Assembly: GCF_900100695.1 (NCBI RefSeq)
Contig: NZ_FNCF01000003.1
Span: 372,001 to 436,000 of the forward strand
DNA from: Klenkia brasiliensis
GTDB taxonomy: Bacteria; Actinomycetota; Actinomycetes; Mycobacteriales; Geodermatophilaceae
DNA length: 64,000 nucleotides
Direction: 5' to 3'
Positions within the stretch are counted from its first letter, which is position 1; every line of letters starts with the position of its first letter. Below the pieces are notes generated by a model. That model was not told the origin of the DNA and searched no databases. It was given only the letters and a program-made list of their open reading frames with translations. Positions 42,200 through 55,049 of the stretch are shown in pieces. The position numbers and the translations under genes are program-made.

Positions 42200-43069
42200 G
42201 TGTCCCGATCCGCCCGCACCCCCCGCTCCCGCCGCTGGACCGCGGCCGTCGTCGGCGGCGCCGCCACCGGCGCCGTGCTGCTCGGCGGCGGCATCGCGCT
42301 GGCCGACGGCTCCGGCTCCGGCTCCACCGACGCGCCGTCCACCGACCAGGCCCCCGGTGACCACGGCCCCGGTGGTGAGCGCGTCGTCGGCACCGTCACC
42401 GCGGTGTCGGACTCGTCCCTGACCGTCACCGACGACACGGGCGCCACCCACGAGCTGACGCTGTCCGACGAGACCCGCTACGGCGGCCCCGGCGGGCCGG
42501 GGGGCGGCCCGGACGGGGGTCGCGGGCCGGACGGCGGCCGGGGCGAGGGGCGTCCGGGACCGGGTGGGCCCGGCGGTGGTGCACCCGGCGCGCCGACCGA
42601 CGGCAGCGCCCCCTCCGACGCCCCCGCACCGCCGTCCGACGGCAGCACGCCGTCCGCGCCGTCCGCTGCTCCCTCCGACGGCAGCACCCCGTCCGACGCG
42701 CCCGCCGCGCCCTCGGACGGCAGCGCCCCCTCGGACGCCCCGGCGCCGCCCAGCGACGGCGAGGCCCCGACCCCGCCGAGCGGTGACGCACCCGAGGCCG
42801 GTTCGGCGTCCGACATCGCGGTCGGCGACCGGGTCGAGGTCCGGGTGTCCGACGGCGCCGCGTTGGAGGTGCACGAGGTCGACGCGCACGTCGACGGCAC
42901 CGTGGTGTCGGTGGACGGCACCGACCTGACCGTGGTCACCGTGCCCGGGCTGCGGGTGGACGTCGACGCCGCGGCCCTGTCGCAGGTGCCCGCGGTGGGC
43001 GACGAGGTGCACCTGCACGGCTCGGTGACCGACGACGGCCGGACGGTCGTCGCCGACGCGGACCGGTGA
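42200..43069 (+). CDS. Secreted DUF5666-like protein with a Pro/Ser/Asp repeat insert
   Basis: A 289-residue exported protein of unknown function. A basic start and hydrophobic segment (WTAAVVGGAATGAVLLGGGIALA, about 13-35, in two parts) form a signal peptide. RVVGTVTAVSDSSLTVTDDTGATHELTLSDETRY (in parts) and SDIAVGDRVEVRVSDG ... VVADADR form a small-barrel fold like DUF5666. Between them lie a Gly-rich run and several copies of PSDGS(T/A)PSDAPA (about 105-195). GAGGAGG precedes the GTG. It is divergent from the response regulator and overlaps the next gene by GTGA, so it is likely a target of that system. Confidence 0.72.
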   Translation: MSRSARTPRSRRWTAAVVGGAATGAVLLGGGIALADGSGSGSTDAPSTDQAPGDHGPGGERVVGTVTAVSDSSLTVTDDTGATHELTLSDETRYGGPGGPGGGPDGGRGPDGGRGEGRPGPGGPGGGAPGAPTDGSAPSDAPAPPSDGSTPSAPSAAPSDGSTPSDAPAAPSDGSAPSDAPAPPSDGEAPTPPSGDAPEAGSASDIAVGDRVEVRVSDGAALEVHEVDAHVDGTVVSVDGTDLTVVTVPGLRVDVDAAALSQVPAVGDEVHLHGSVTDDGRTVVADADR

Positions 43070-43602
43070 CCCCGACGGTGGGCACCGGCTGGGTCGACCT
43101 GGTCCTGGTGCTGCTCCTGGTGCTCGGCGCGGTCGGGGGCTGGCGGCGCGGCGGGCTGCGGCTGGCCGGCTCGGTGGTCGGCCTCGTCGTCGGCCTCGCG
43201 ATCGGCACCGCGCTGGTGCCGGTGCTCACCGGGTCGCTGCAGGGCGGCACGCGGGTGGCCGCCACCGTGCTCGGCGTGCTGGTCGTCGCGGCCCTGGGCT
43301 CCGGCCTGGGCCGCGCGGCCGGTGGCGTGCTGGCGACGCTGGTCGCGCGGCTGCACCTGGGGGTGCTGGACCGGCTGGCCGGTGCGGCCGGTGGGGCGCT
43401 GCTGGCGCTCGTGGTGGTCGGGCTGGGGTTGGCGCTGCTGGGCGCCGCCCCGGTCGGGGGTCCCACCGGTCCCGGTCCGTGGCTGGCCGTGGCGCGCGAC
43501 TCGCAGCTGGGCGGGTGGGCGGTGGACGCCGCCGACCGGGCGCTGCAGGTGGTCGCGGGGCAGACTCCCGGTCTGCACCTGCCGACGGGAGGACCTGGGT
43601 GA
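43066..43602 (+). CDS. CvpA-like membrane protein
   Basis: A 178-residue protein with four hydrophobic helices (about 9-27, 30-50, 65-95, 105-128), in the pattern of the CvpA family (WVDLVLVLLLVLGAVGGWRRGGLR at the start in two parts). The family is linked to colicin V production and envelope stress; its exact role is not known. GTG start and stop overlap both neighbours as GTGA, so the three genes are translationally coupled. Confidence 0.7.
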   Translation: MTPTVGTGWVDLVLVLLLVLGAVGGWRRGGLRLAGSVVGLVVGLAIGTALVPVLTGSLQGGTRVAATVLGVLVVAALGSGLGRAAGGVLATLVARLHLGVLDRLAGAAGGALLALVVVGLGLALLGAAPVGGPTGPGPWLAVARDSQLGGWAVDAADRALQVVAGQTPGLHLPTGGPG

Positions 43603-44171
43603 ACGCGCGGGACGGGGAGACGTCGCAGTTCCCGGCTGTCGGGTCGGACCTGCCCGGCAGTCGCCGGCCGACCCACGTGGTCGGGCCGTGGGCACTGGGC
43701 ACCCGCGACGAGACCGCCGCCTTCCCCACCGTCCCGGAGCAGCCGGCCGCGCCCCCGCCGCCGGGCCGGCGTCCGCGCCGGCGGGCCGGTGCGCTGGTCG
43801 CGGGCCTCGCTGCGCTGGCCGTCGTGCTGGTGGCGGGCGTGGTGCTCGGGGTCGTGCTCGGCGGCGGGTCCTCCGCGGGTGACCCGGCCGGCACGACCGC
43901 GCCCGCTCCCAGCTCGGCGGCACCGTCAAGCGCCGACGACGAGACCACGGCGACGACGAGCCCGGCCGACCCGTCCACGAGCGAGCCGACGCCCGAGGAG
44001 CGACCCGGCCCCGGCGGCGGGGGCGGCAACGGCGGCGGGAACGGCGGCGGGGGCGACGGCCCCGGCGGCGGTCCTGGCGGTGGCGGGAACGGCGGTCCCG
44101 GTGGCGGCGGTGGCCCGGGCGGCGGCGGTCCCGGCGGAGGCGGCGGAGCGGGGCGCGGCCCCGGCGGCTGA
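43599..44171 (+). CDS. Single-pass membrane protein with a glycine-rich outer tail
   Basis: A 190-residue protein of unknown function. The N-terminal 57 residues are polar (TSQFPAVGSDLPGS, ETAAFPTVPEQ, PPPPGRRPRRR) and probably cytoplasmic. One hydrophobic helix follows (AGALVAGLAALAVVLVAGVV, about 63-88). The remainder is Ser/Thr/Pro-rich (about 92-130) and then almost pure Gly/Pro/Asn (about 134-190). GGGAGGA precedes the GTG, which overlaps the upstream stop. The tail may be a flexible wall-spanning or surface segment. No family is recognised. Confidence 0.6.
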   Translation: MNARDGETSQFPAVGSDLPGSRRPTHVVGPWALGTRDETAAFPTVPEQPAAPPPPGRRPRRRAGALVAGLAALAVVLVAGVVLGVVLGGGSSAGDPAGTTAPAPSSAAPSSADDETTATTSPADPSTSEPTPEERPGPGGGGGNGGGNGGGGDGPGGGPGGGGNGGPGGGGGPGGGGPGGGGGAGRGPGG

Positions 44172-44183
44172 CCCCGGCTCGAA

Positions 44184-44224
44184 CGCCCACGGCCCGTTCT
44201 GGACACCGGAACGGGCCGTGGGCG
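44184..44224. terminator. Terminator hairpin after the envelope gene cluster
   Basis: Positions 44184-44199 pair perfectly with 44209-44224 (16-bp stem, 9-nt loop), 12 bp after the stop at 44171. It probably ends the plus-strand three-gene transcript. Confidence 0.75.
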
Positions 44225-44264
44225 TCCTCGGGCCCGGCGGGACCCGCGCATGCCCGGGGCTCAC

Positions 44265-44505
44265 GGTGGTGGGAGGTCTTCCCCCGCGGTGGGAGGCCTC
44301 GGCAACCACCTCCCACCATCGGCGATCACCTCCCACCCGGCCCGACGGCCGGGGTGGCCGGACATCGTGCACGGTGGTCGCACGGTGCACCCGCCGGCGA
44401 CCGTCAGGGATGTCCGGCCACCCGAGGCAGAAGGCCAGGGCGGCCGGTGCACGGTGTGCCCGGCCGAGGCGGCCAGCCCGCCCGGCCGAGGCGGTCAGCC
44501 CCCCG
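44265..44505. repeat. Symmetric short repeats in a 466-bp gene-free gap
   Basis: The 44172-44637 gap has no coding region I can support. It holds GGTGGGAGG at 44268 and 44288, and its reverse complement CCTCCCACC at 44309 and 44329: four copies on an exact 20-bp grid, symmetric about 44302/44303. Next is a 15-bp inverted repeat GGGTGGCCGGACATC (44352-44366) / GATGTCCGGCCACCC (44409-44423), then a direct repeat CGGCCGAGGCGG(C/T)CAGCCC (44461-44479, 44483-44501). From 44506 to 44637 I see nothing further. Confidence 0.7.
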
Positions 44506-44637
44506 GCCCACGTGGCCGCCCCGGCTCACCGGCGTCGGCGACCCACAGCGGAGCGCGGTGGATCCGCCCGGGGTCCGGACCCGGTCACTGCGGCGCAGGC
44601 AGCGACCAGGTGCGGTCCGACGGGCAAGCGGAGCGGG

Positions 44638-46761
<2,124 letters not shown>

Positions 46762-46767
46762 GCACCG

Positions 46768-46790
46768 AATGTAGGACGGCCCACCGACAA
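46768..46790 (-). promoter_or_regulatory. RecA-NDp/PafBC-type DNA-damage promoter of uvrB
   Basis: On the minus strand TTGTCGGTG (46790-46782), 8 nt, TACATT (46773-46768), then 6 nt to the GTG start. All defined positions of TTGTCRGTG-N8-TANNNT are matched. No LexA palindrome is seen in this 220-bp divergent region. Confidence 0.78.
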
Positions 46791-46981
46791 TTCCAGTCGA
46801 TCGTGGGCAGCAGCACCCTCGGCCACCCGGCGGGCGCGGACGGTGGGCGGCAGACTCCTGCGGGGGGCCGCCGGCAGCAGCACGTGTGCGCCCCCGCACC
46901 GCGGGGCACCGACGCCCGAGCACCACCGCCCCCCGGCCCGGATCGACCGCGGCCGACCAGCGCAGGAGGATCCACGACCTC

Positions 46982-49089
<2,108 letters not shown>

Positions 49090-49093
<4 letters not shown>

Positions 49094-51405
49094 CCGAGGC
49101 CGCCCGCCGGGGGGTGCCCTCGGGCACCTACCGGCTGCAGTTCCACGCCGACTTCACCCTCGGCCAGGGCGCCGAGCTCGCCGGCTACCTGGCCGACCTG
49201 GGCGTCAGCCACGCCTACGCCTCCCCGCTGCTGCGGTCGGCGGAGGGCTCCAACCACGGCTACGACACCACCGACCACGCCCACGTGGACGAGGCGCGCG
49301 GCGGTCGGGAGGGCCTGGAGCGGCTGGTCTCGGCGCTGCACGAGCACGGGCTGGGCCTGGTGCTGGACCTGGTGCCCAACCACATGGGCGTCGAGGACGC
49401 GCACGCCTCGGGCTGGTGGTGGTCGCTGCTGGAGCTCGGCCCCGACAGCCCGCACGCGCACGCCTTCGACGTGGACTGGGAGGCCGGCGGCGGCAAGGTG
49501 CGGGTGCCGGTCCTGGGGTCCGACGACGACGTGGCCGAGCTGCGGGTCGAGGACGGCGAGCTGCGGTACTACGACCACCGCTTCCCGATCGCCCCCGGCA
49601 CCGGCGAGGGCACCCCGCAGGAGGTGCACGCCCGCCAGCACTACGAGCTGGTCGGCTGGCGCCGGGCGGACCACGAGCTGAACTACCGCCGGTTCTTCGC
49701 CATCAACACCCTCGCCGGGCTGCGGGTCGAGGACGAGCGGGTCTTCGAGGCCACCCACGCCCTGGTCCGCGAGCTGCTGGCCGCCGGCTGGGTCGACGGC
49801 CTGCGGATCGACCACCCCGACGGCCTCGCCGACCCCCGCGGCTACCTGGACCGGCTCGCCGAGCTGTCCGGGCACCGCTGGACGGTCGTGGAGAAGATCC
49901 TGGAGCCCGGCGAGGACCTGCCCGACAGCTGGGCCACCGCCGGGACGACGGGGTACGACGCGCTCGCCGAGGTGGACGGCGTCCTGGTCGACCCGGCCGG
50001 CGAGGCCGCGTTCACCGCGCTGGACACCGAGGTCGCCGGGCACCCCGTCGACTACGCGCAGCTGGTGCACGACAGCAAGCGGGAGGTCACCGACGGCATC
50101 CTGGGCTCGGAGGTCGCCCGGCTGGCCCGCCTGGTCGGCGAGCTCCCCGGGGTGCCGGCCGAGCAGGTGACCGAGGCGCTGGCCGAGCTGCTGGCCTCCT
50201 TCGACGTGTACCGGACCTACCTGCCCGACGGCCGGTCGCACCTGGACGCGACCGTCACCGCCGTCCGGGAGCGCCGGCCGGACCTCACCGCCGCCCTGGA
50301 CGGCCTGCACCCGCTGCTCGGCACGCCGGGCACCGAGCTGGCCACCCGGTTCGAGCAGACGTCGGGGCCGGTGATGGCCAAGGGCGTGGAGGACAGCGCC
50401 TACTACCGGTGGTCGCGGTTCGTCGCGCTCAACGAGGTGGGCGGCGACCCGACCCGGTTCGGGCTGCCGGTCGCGGACTTCCACACCGCGCAGCAGCAGC
50501 GGGCCGCCGAGCGCGCGGTCTCCATGACCACGCTGTCCACCCACGACACCAAGCGCAGCGAGGACGTGCGGGCACGGCTGGCCGTGCTGGCCGAGCTACC
50601 CGAGGAGTGGGCCGGGCTGGTGCGCGGCTTGCTGCAGCGGCACCCGCTGGCCGACCGGCCGCTGGCCCACCAGGTGTGGCAGAACCTCGTCGGCGCGTGG
50701 CCGCTGAGCCGGGAGCGGGCGCACGCCTACGCCGAGAAGGCCGCCCGCGAGGCCGGGACCTCGACCACCTACACCGCGGTGGACGAGGAGTTCGAGGCCA
50801 CGCTGCACGCACTGGTCGACGCCGCGTTCGACGACCCCACCACGCGGGCCGAGGTCGACGCGTTCGTCGAGCGGGTCACCGCGCCGGGCCGGTCGAACTC
50901 GCTGGCGCAGAAGCTGCTCCAGTTGACGATCGCCGGCGTCCCCGACGTGTACCAGGGCACCGAGCTGTGGGACCTGTCGCTGGTCGACCCGGACAACCGC
51001 CGTCCGGTCGACTACGCGCAGCGCCGGCGGCTGCTGGCCGACCTGGACGTCGGCGAGGTGCCGGCCGTCGACGACACCGGCGCGGCGAAGCTGCTGGTCG
51101 TCTCCCGGGTGCTGCGGCACCGCCGGGACCACCCCGAGGCGTTCGCCGGCTACAGCGCGGTCGAGGCCACCGGCCCGGCCGCCGACCACGTGGTCGCCTT
51201 CGACCGGGGCGGGGTCGTCGCCGTCGCCACCCGGTTGCCGGTCGGCCTCGAGGCCGACGGCGGCTGGCGGGACACCGCGCTGGCGCTGCCCGCCGGCGGC
51301 TGGCGCGACCTGCTCACCGGCACCCGCACCGTCAGCGACGCCTCCGGTGCCCCCCTGGCGGAGGTCCTGCAGCACCTCCCCGTCGCACTGCTCGTCCAGG
51401 ACTGA
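49090..51405 (+). CDS. treY: Maltooligosyltrehalose synthase
   Basis: A 771-residue GH13 intramolecular transglucosylase converting the reducing end of malto-oligosaccharides into a trehalosyl unit. The N-terminus is [16 protein letters not shown], the TreY hallmark. Catalytic regions are [27 protein letters not shown] (nucleophile Asp) and [12 protein letters not shown] (acid Glu). [14 protein letters not shown] and [15 protein letters not shown] are further family segments. The GTG start overlaps glgX, and treZ follows after a few bases. Confidence 0.96.
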
Positions 51406-51416
51406 AGGGCATGACC

Positions 51417-53165
51417 ATGAGCACCGAGTTCGCCGTCTGGGCGCCGCTCCCCGAGCGGGTCCGACTGCAGGTCGACGGCGAGGTCCACCCGATGACCCGG
51501 GACGACGACGGCTGGTGGCGCGCCGAGGTCGAGGCCGCGGAGGAGGCCGACTACGGCTTCCTGCTCGACGACACCACCCCGGCCCGCCCCGACCCGCGCG
51601 GCCGCCGCCAGCCCGACGGCGTGCACGGGCTCTCCCGCCGGTTCGACCCCACCGCGCACACCTGGGGCGACCGGGCCTGGACCGGGCGGCCGCTGGCCGG
51701 CAGCAGCGTCTACGAACTGCACCTGGGGACCTTCACCCCCGAGGGCACCCTCGACGCCGCGGCGGCCAAGCTCGACCACCTGGTCGACCTCGGCGTCGGC
51801 TTCGTCGAGCTGCTGCCGGTGAACGGGTTCAACGGCACCCACAACTGGGGCTACGACGGCGTCGCCTGGTACGCGGTGCAGGAGACCTACGGCGGGCCGG
51901 CGGCCTACCAGCGGTTCGTCGACGCCTGCCACCAGCGCGGGCTGGGTGTCATCCAGGACGTCGTCTACAACCACCTGGGCCCGTCGGGGAACTACCTGCC
52001 CGAGTTCTTCCCCGTCTTCAGCGAGGGCGGGGCGAACACCTGGGGCGACTCGGTGAACCTCTCCGGCCCGCACTCCGACGAGGTGCGCCGCTACATCATC
52101 GACAACGCCCTGATGTGGCTGGGCGACATGCACGTCGACGGCCTGCGGCTCGACGCCGTGCACGCGCTGGTCGACGAGCGGGCCACCCACGTGCTGGAGG
52201 AGCTGGCCGCCGAGGTCGACGCGCTGTCGGTCGCCGTGGGCCGGCCGTTGACCCTCATCGCCGAGAGCGACCTCAACGACCCCCGGATGGTCACCCCGCG
52301 CGCCTCGGGCGGGCTGGGGATGACCGCGCAGTGGAGCGACGACTACCACCACAGCCTGCACGCCGTGCTCACCGGCGAGGGCCAGGGCTACTACCGGGAC
52401 TTCGCCGACGCGGGCCTGGCCGGGCTGGCCAAGGTGCTCACCGGGGCCTTCCTGCACGACGGCGCGTGGTCCTCCTTCCGCAAGCGGCACCACGGCCGGC
52501 CGGTGGACACCGCCCGGCTGCCCGGCTGGAAGTTCCTGGCCTACCTGCAGGACCACGACCAGATCGGCAACCGGGCCACCGGCGACCGCATCTCGGCCAC
52601 CCTCTCCCCCGCCCAGCTCGCCGTCGGCGCCACCATCACGCTGACCAGCCCGTTCACCCCGATGCTCTTCATGGGCGAGGAGTGGGGCGCCGGGACCCCG
52701 TGGCAGTTCTTCACCAGCCACCCCGAGCCGGAGCTGGGCAAGGCCACCGCCGAGGGCCGGATCGGGGAGTTCGCCGAGCACGGCTGGGACGCCGACGAGG
52801 TGCCCGACCCGCAGGACCCGGAGACCTTCACCCGCTCGAAGCTGGACTGGTCCGAGCTCGACCGGGACCCGCACGCCGGGCTGCTGCGGGTGCACACCGA
52901 CCTGCTGGCGCTGCGCCGGGCCCGGCCCGAGCTGGTCGACGCCGACCTGACCCGCGTCGCGGTGGACCACGACGAGGCCGAGCGCTGGCTGGTCGTGCGC
53001 CGCGGCACGCTGCGGGTGGTGGCCAACCTGGCCGACGAGCCGCGCACGGTCGAGCTGGACGCCGCGCCCACCGAGGTGCTGTTCGCCACCGGTGAGCTGC
53101 CCGCCCTCGACGGCACCGCGGTCACCCTGCCCCCGCACTCGGCGGCCGTGCTGGCCGCCCGGTGA
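51417..53165 (+). CDS. treZ: Maltooligosyltrehalose trehalohydrolase
   Basis: A 582-residue GH13 enzyme releasing trehalose from maltooligosyltrehalose. An N-terminal CBM48-like domain ([17 protein letters not shown]) precedes the barrel. Motifs are [33 protein letters not shown] (nucleophile Asp), [12 protein letters not shown] (acid Glu) and [15 protein letters not shown]. Of two nearby ATGs (51411 and 51417) the second is chosen because GAAGGG lies seven bases before it. It overlaps the next gene by GTGA, so translation is coupled into the reductase-like gene. Confidence 0.95.
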   Translation: MSTEFAVWAPLPERVRLQVDGEVHPMTRDDDGWWRAEVEAAEEADYGFLLDDTTPARPDPRGRRQPDGVHGLSRRFDPTAHTWGDRAWTGRPLAGSSVYELHLGTFTPEGTLDAAAAKLDHLVDLGVGFVELLPVNGFNGTHNWGYDGVAWYAVQETYGGPAAYQRFVDACHQRGLGVIQDVVYNHLGPSGNYLPEFFPVFSEGGANTWGDSVNLSGPHSDEVRRYIIDNALMWLGDMHVDGLRLDAVHALVDERATHVLEELAAEVDALSVAVGRPLTLIAESDLNDPRMVTPRASGGLGMTAQWSDDYHHSLHAVLTGEGQGYYRDFADAGLAGLAKVLTGAFLHDGAWSSFRKRHHGRPVDTARLPGWKFLAYLQDHDQIGNRATGDRISATLSPAQLAVGATITLTSPFTPMLFMGEEWGAGTPWQFFTSHPEPELGKATAEGRIGEFAEHGWDADEVPDPQDPETFTRSKLDWSELDRDPHAGLLRVHTDLLALRRARPELVDADLTRVAVDHDEAERWLVVRRGTLRVVANLADEPRTVELDAAPTEVLFATGELPALDGTAVTLPPHSAAVLAAR

Positions 53166-53887
53166 GGGCCCTGGTCCCGCCGGGTGGGCTCGACGACACG
53201 TCCCTGGCCGAGGCCTACCGGCCGCCGTCCGGCCGGTTCGTGCGGGCCAACTTCGTGCACGCCCTGGACGGCGCGACCAGCGTCGACGGCGCGTCGGCCG
53301 GCCTGGGGTCGGACGCCGACCAGCGCGTGTTCACCGTGCTGCGCGCGTGGTGCGACGCCGTCCTGGTCGGCCACGGCACGGCGGCCGCGGAGGACTACGG
53401 CCCGCTGGAGGCCGACTCCGACGTCGGGCGGCTGCGCACGGAGCTCGGCCGCCCGGCGACCGCCCCGGTCGTGGTGGTGTCCCGGCGGGCGTCCCTGTCC
53501 CCGGGCGACCGGCTCGCGGTGCCCGGCACCTGGCTGGTCACCTGCGCCGCCTCCGACGCCGAGCGGCGGACCGCGCTGACCGGGGCCGGGGTGCGCGTGC
53601 TGGTGGCCGGCGACGAGGACGTCGACCTGCCCGCCGCGCTGGACGCGCTGGCCGGCGAGGGGATCGAGCACGTGCTCTGCGAGGGCGGGCCCTCGCTGTT
53701 CCGGGACGCGGTCGCGGCCGGGGTGGTCGACGAGCTGTGCCTGACCACCGCGCCGCTGCTGACCGGCGGTGCGCACGGGGTGCTGGGCGGGGAGGCGCTG
53801 CCCGGCCCGGTGCGGGCCCGCCTGGTGCAGCTGCTCGAGGAGGACGGCGTCCTGCTGGCCCGCTACGCCCTGTCGCGGGCTGCTTGA
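53162..53887 (+). CDS. RibD C-terminal/dihydrofolate-reductase-fold pyrimidine reductase-like protein
   Basis: A 241-residue stand-alone RibD_C protein. [17 protein letters not shown] and [25 protein letters not shown] are the substrate and NADPH-fold motifs, and [23 protein letters not shown] the C-terminal signature. It lacks the deaminase half of RibD. Such single-domain proteins may serve riboflavin synthesis or unknown reductions; the substrate is not known. It is embedded between treZ (GTGA overlap) and ligC (8-bp gap), so it belongs to the trehalose-ligase operon. Confidence 0.85.
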   Translation: MRALVPPGGLDDTSLAEAYRPPSGRFVRANFVHALDGATSVDGASAGLGSDADQRVFTVLRAWCDAVLVGHGTAAAEDYGPLEADSDVGRLRTELGRPATAPVVVVSRRASLSPGDRLAVPGTWLVTCAASDAERRTALTGAGVRVLVAGDEDVDLPAALDALAGEGIEHVLCEGGPSLFRDAVAAGVVDELCLTTAPLLTGGAHGVLGGEALPGPVRARLVQLLEEDGVLLARYALSRAA

Positions 53888-53895
53888 CTGCACGG

Positions 53896-54984
53896 GTGGA
53901 CCTGCCCGTCATGCCCCCGGTGAAGCCGATGCTCGCGAAGGCGGCCACCACCGTCCCCGAGGGCGACTTCTTCTACGAGCCCAAGTGGGACGGCTTCCGC
54001 TGCATCGTCTTCCGGGACGGCGACGAGGTGGAGCTGGGCAGCCGCAACGAGCGCCCGCTCACCCGCTACTTCCCCGAGGTGGTGGAGGCGGTCAAGGCGC
54101 AGCTGCCGCAGCGGTGCGTCGTCGACGGCGAGATCGTCGTCCCCCGCGGCGACCGGCTGCACTTCGAGTCGCTGCTGCAGCGCATCCACCCGGCCAAGTC
54201 GCGGGTGGACAAGCTGGCCGCGGAGACCCCGGCGTCCTTCCTGGCCTTCGACGTCCTGGCGCTGGGCGACGAGTCGCTGCTGGAGGTCCCCTTCCGGGAG
54301 CGGCAGGCCCGGCTGCGCGAGGCGCTGGCCGGGGCGCAGGCCCCCGTGCACGTCACCACCGTCACCACCGACGCCGAGGTCGCCCGGCGCTGGTTCCAGG
54401 AGTTCGAGGGCGCCGGGCTGGACGGCGTGGTCGCCAAGCCCGCCGACTCCCCCTACGCCCCCGACCAGCGCACGATGACCAAGGTCAAGCACGTGCGGAC
54501 GGCGGACGTGGTGGTCGCCGGCTTCCGCTGGCACAAGACCTCCACGCCGGAGCAGCCGCTGGTCGGGTCGCTGCTGCTGGGCCTGCACCGCGACGGGGAG
54601 CTGCAGCACATCGGGGTCGCCGCCTCCTTCACCCTGAAGCGGCGGGCCGAGCTGGTCGCCGAGCTGGAGCCCTACCGGGTCACCGACCTGTCCACGCACC
54701 CGTGGGGTGGTTGGGCGAACGCCCAGGCCGAGTGGACCGAGGGCCACCCCGGGCAGCGGATGCCGGGTGCGCAGAGCCGCTGGAACGCCGGCAAGGACCT
54801 GTCCTGGGTGCCGCTGCGGCCCGAGCTGGTGGTGGAGATCCGGTACGACCAGCTGGAGGGCGAGCGGCTGCGGCACACCGGCCAGTTCCAGCGGTGGCGG
54901 CCGGACAAGGACCCCGCCGACTGCACCTACGACCAGCTCGACGTGCCGGTCCGCTACGACCTCGCCGAGGTCCTCGGGGGCTGA
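53896..54984 (+). CDS. ligC: ATP-dependent DNA ligase LigC
   Basis: A 362-residue ATP-dependent ligase. The nucleotidyl-lysine is Lys30 in YEPKWDGFR; ELGSRNERPLTRYFPEVVEA, CVVDGEIV, FLAFDVLAL, GLDGVVAKPADSPYAP and MTKVKHVRTADVVVAG are motifs III to V, followed by an OB-fold domain ending in VEIRYDQLEGERLRHTGQF. It resembles M. tuberculosis LigC (Rv3731) along its full length, including the VDLPVMPPVKPMLAK opening, which fixes the GTG start. LigC seals nicks in an excision pathway with the primase-polymerase Prim-PolC; a matching polymerase gene lies 1.7 kb downstream. Confidence 0.93.
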   Translation: MDLPVMPPVKPMLAKAATTVPEGDFFYEPKWDGFRCIVFRDGDEVELGSRNERPLTRYFPEVVEAVKAQLPQRCVVDGEIVVPRGDRLHFESLLQRIHPAKSRVDKLAAETPASFLAFDVLALGDESLLEVPFRERQARLREALAGAQAPVHVTTVTTDAEVARRWFQEFEGAGLDGVVAKPADSPYAPDQRTMTKVKHVRTADVVVAGFRWHKTSTPEQPLVGSLLLGLHRDGELQHIGVAASFTLKRRAELVAELEPYRVTDLSTHPWGGWANAQAEWTEGHPGQRMPGAQSRWNAGKDLSWVPLRPELVVEIRYDQLEGERLRHTGQFQRWRPDKDPADCTYDQLDVPVRYDLAEVLGG

Positions 54985-55035
54985 GAGATGGGGCACGAGG
55001 GACCGAGGTGACGGGCGTGACGGGCCCGGTCCTCC

Positions 55036-55041
55036 TAGGGT
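55036..55041 (+). promoter_or_regulatory. -10 box of the lipoprotein peptidase gene
   Basis: TAGGGT lies eight bases before the GTG at 55050, pointing to a near-leaderless transcript separate from the upstream operon. Confidence 0.4.
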
Positions 55042-55049
55042 GGACCCCC

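Noticed and set aside
43980-44171. Gly codon-rich run read as a simple DNA repeat or CRISPR-like array
   Set aside because: It stays in frame to the stop of the membrane protein gene, has irregular units and no spacers.
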